A stretch of DNA of 64,000 nucleotides. It comes from Thioalkalivibrio sp. ALE14 (GTDB lineage: Bacteria; Pseudomonadota; Gammaproteobacteria; Ectothiorhodospirales; Ectothiorhodospiraceae). A program made the position numbers and the translations under genes. A model generated the notes under the pieces. It saw only the letters and a list, made by a program, of their open reading frames with translations. It ran no database searches and had not been told where the DNA came from. Shown piece by piece: positions 63,596 to 64,000 of the stretch. Location of the stretch: positions 62,001 to 126,000 of the forward strand of contig NZ_AQXY01000026.1 in NCBI RefSeq assembly GCF_000376845.1, in the 5' to 3' direction. Position 1 is the stretch's first letter, and the number at the start of each line of letters is the position of its first letter.

Positions 63596-64000
63596 TTAGA
63601 AGCGGTGGGCGCCGTGGGCGCCGAGGGCCACGTTCAGCTGCAACATGAACTCCAGGCCGCGGTCGCGATGGCCGTGGTCGTCAACGAAGTCGTTCTGCGA
63701 CAGCTGGGCGCGCAGAAAGACGGGCTCCACGGGCCGGAAGGTCACCTGGGCGGAGTGGCGATAGGAGGTGCCCATGGACTCGACCTCGAAATAGTCGTGC
63801 CCGTGATGGTGGCTACCTTCTACGGCGTCATTGGTCAGACCCAGCGCTTCGGTCCGCAGGCCGGCTTCCCAGCGCGGCGCAAATCCGTAAACGCCCTCCA
63901 GGTAGAGGCCATCCTGTTTCGTCGCCAGACTTCCGGCACGTTCCCAGTCCATATGGTCGTGGTGCTCATGACCTTCGTACTGATCCAGGCTCTGGCGCAT
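63596..64000 (-). CDS. C-terminal part of a His-rich outer-membrane protein (cut by window edge)
   Basis: At least 134 residues are present and the frame runs past the window end, so the start is unknown. Amphipathic strands (GLYLEGVYGFAPRWEAGLR, QVTFRPVEPVFLRAQLS) and a final Phe (GAHGAHRF) mark an outer-membrane beta-barrel. Short His clusters (EGHEHHDHMD, GSHHHGHDYF) suggest zinc binding. It lies upstream of znuA, with 85 bp between, and fits a zinc-uptake porin; this is an inference. Confidence 0.6.
   Translation of the reverse strand: MRQSLDQYEGHEHHDHMDWERAGSLATKQDGLYLEGVYGFAPRWEAGLRTEALGLTNDAVEGSHHHGHDYFEVESMGTSYRHSAQVTFRPVEPVFLRAQLSQNDFVDDHGHRDRGLEFMLQLNVALGAHGAHRF

Overview
The window looks like chromosome of a GC-rich gammaproteobacterium, most like the haloalkaliphilic sulfur oxidisers of the Ectothiorhodospiraceae (Thioalkalivibrio-type). 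This is inferred from protein style, gene order (murJ-ribF-ileS-lspA-fkpB-ispH) and the exosortase A exopolysaccharide locus, not from a database match. No rRNA, tRNA, CRISPR, phage or insertion-sequence transposase gene was seen. Most genes run in short operons with 1-4 bp start/stop overlaps.

Region 1 (1-18.9 kb) is part of an exosortase A/PEP-CTERM exopolysaccharide locus. It holds the exosortase-associated acyl-CoA ligase and PLP decarboxylase, three GNAT acyltransferases, two polysaccharide deacetylases, an FkbM methyltransferase that looks frameshifted, a GT4 glycosyltransferase, UDP-GlcNAc 2-epimerase, a secreted beta-helix protein, a UDP-HexNAc 6-dehydrogenase, one PEP-CTERM protein behind a sigma-54 promoter, and a 1102-residue VanZ-like/O-antigen-ligase-like membrane fusion. 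The stretch from about 6.75 to 9.15 kb is clearly AT-richer than its surroundings. The exosortase itself is not in the window.

Region 2 (18.9-23.9 kb) is the most unusual part. A GAF protein and a methyltransferase precede a secreted 12-cysteine protein with a CTPGFWK motif and its own sigma-54 promoter. That gene is followed by a tightly packed cassette of a PqqD-like protein, an HPr-kinase-related kinase (HprK-related kinase A) and a family-5 nucleotidyltransferase. I propose that the cysteine-rich protein is the client of this poorly understood cassette.

Region 3 (23.9-54.3 kb) is mostly housekeeping: a hotdog-like protein, a trypsin-like protease, purU, the ispH-fkpB-lspA-ileS-ribF-murJ operon, a cold-shock gene, an SDR, tmcA, a chemotaxis receptor, uup, an MFS transporter, metA with a P-loop partner, an isochorismatase-like hydrolase, a TolC-type protein, a Pcm-type methyltransferase, cca, an NDUFA9-like protein, an aldehyde dehydrogenase and a HIRAN protein. 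The intergenic spaces carry several families of short inverted-repeat elements: a MITE-like family with nested inverted repeats, a CGTCATTGCGAGG element, GTAGGAGC-type REP/BIME units, and a pair of roughly 240 bp inverted repeats.

Region 4 (54.4-64 kb) is a regulator/MOSC pair followed by a metal-homeostasis island. A Zur-box-like palindrome sits between divergent dksA2-like and folE2 genes. Around it are a CobW GTPase, a DUF1826 protein, znuACB, a methyltransferase-like protein and the end of a His-rich outer-membrane protein. Two Fur-box-like sites lie in the same island: one before an unknown gene, the other overlapping the -10 of a strong promoter that reads into a short noncoding segment ending in an intrinsic terminator, a good candidate for an iron-controlled small RNA.
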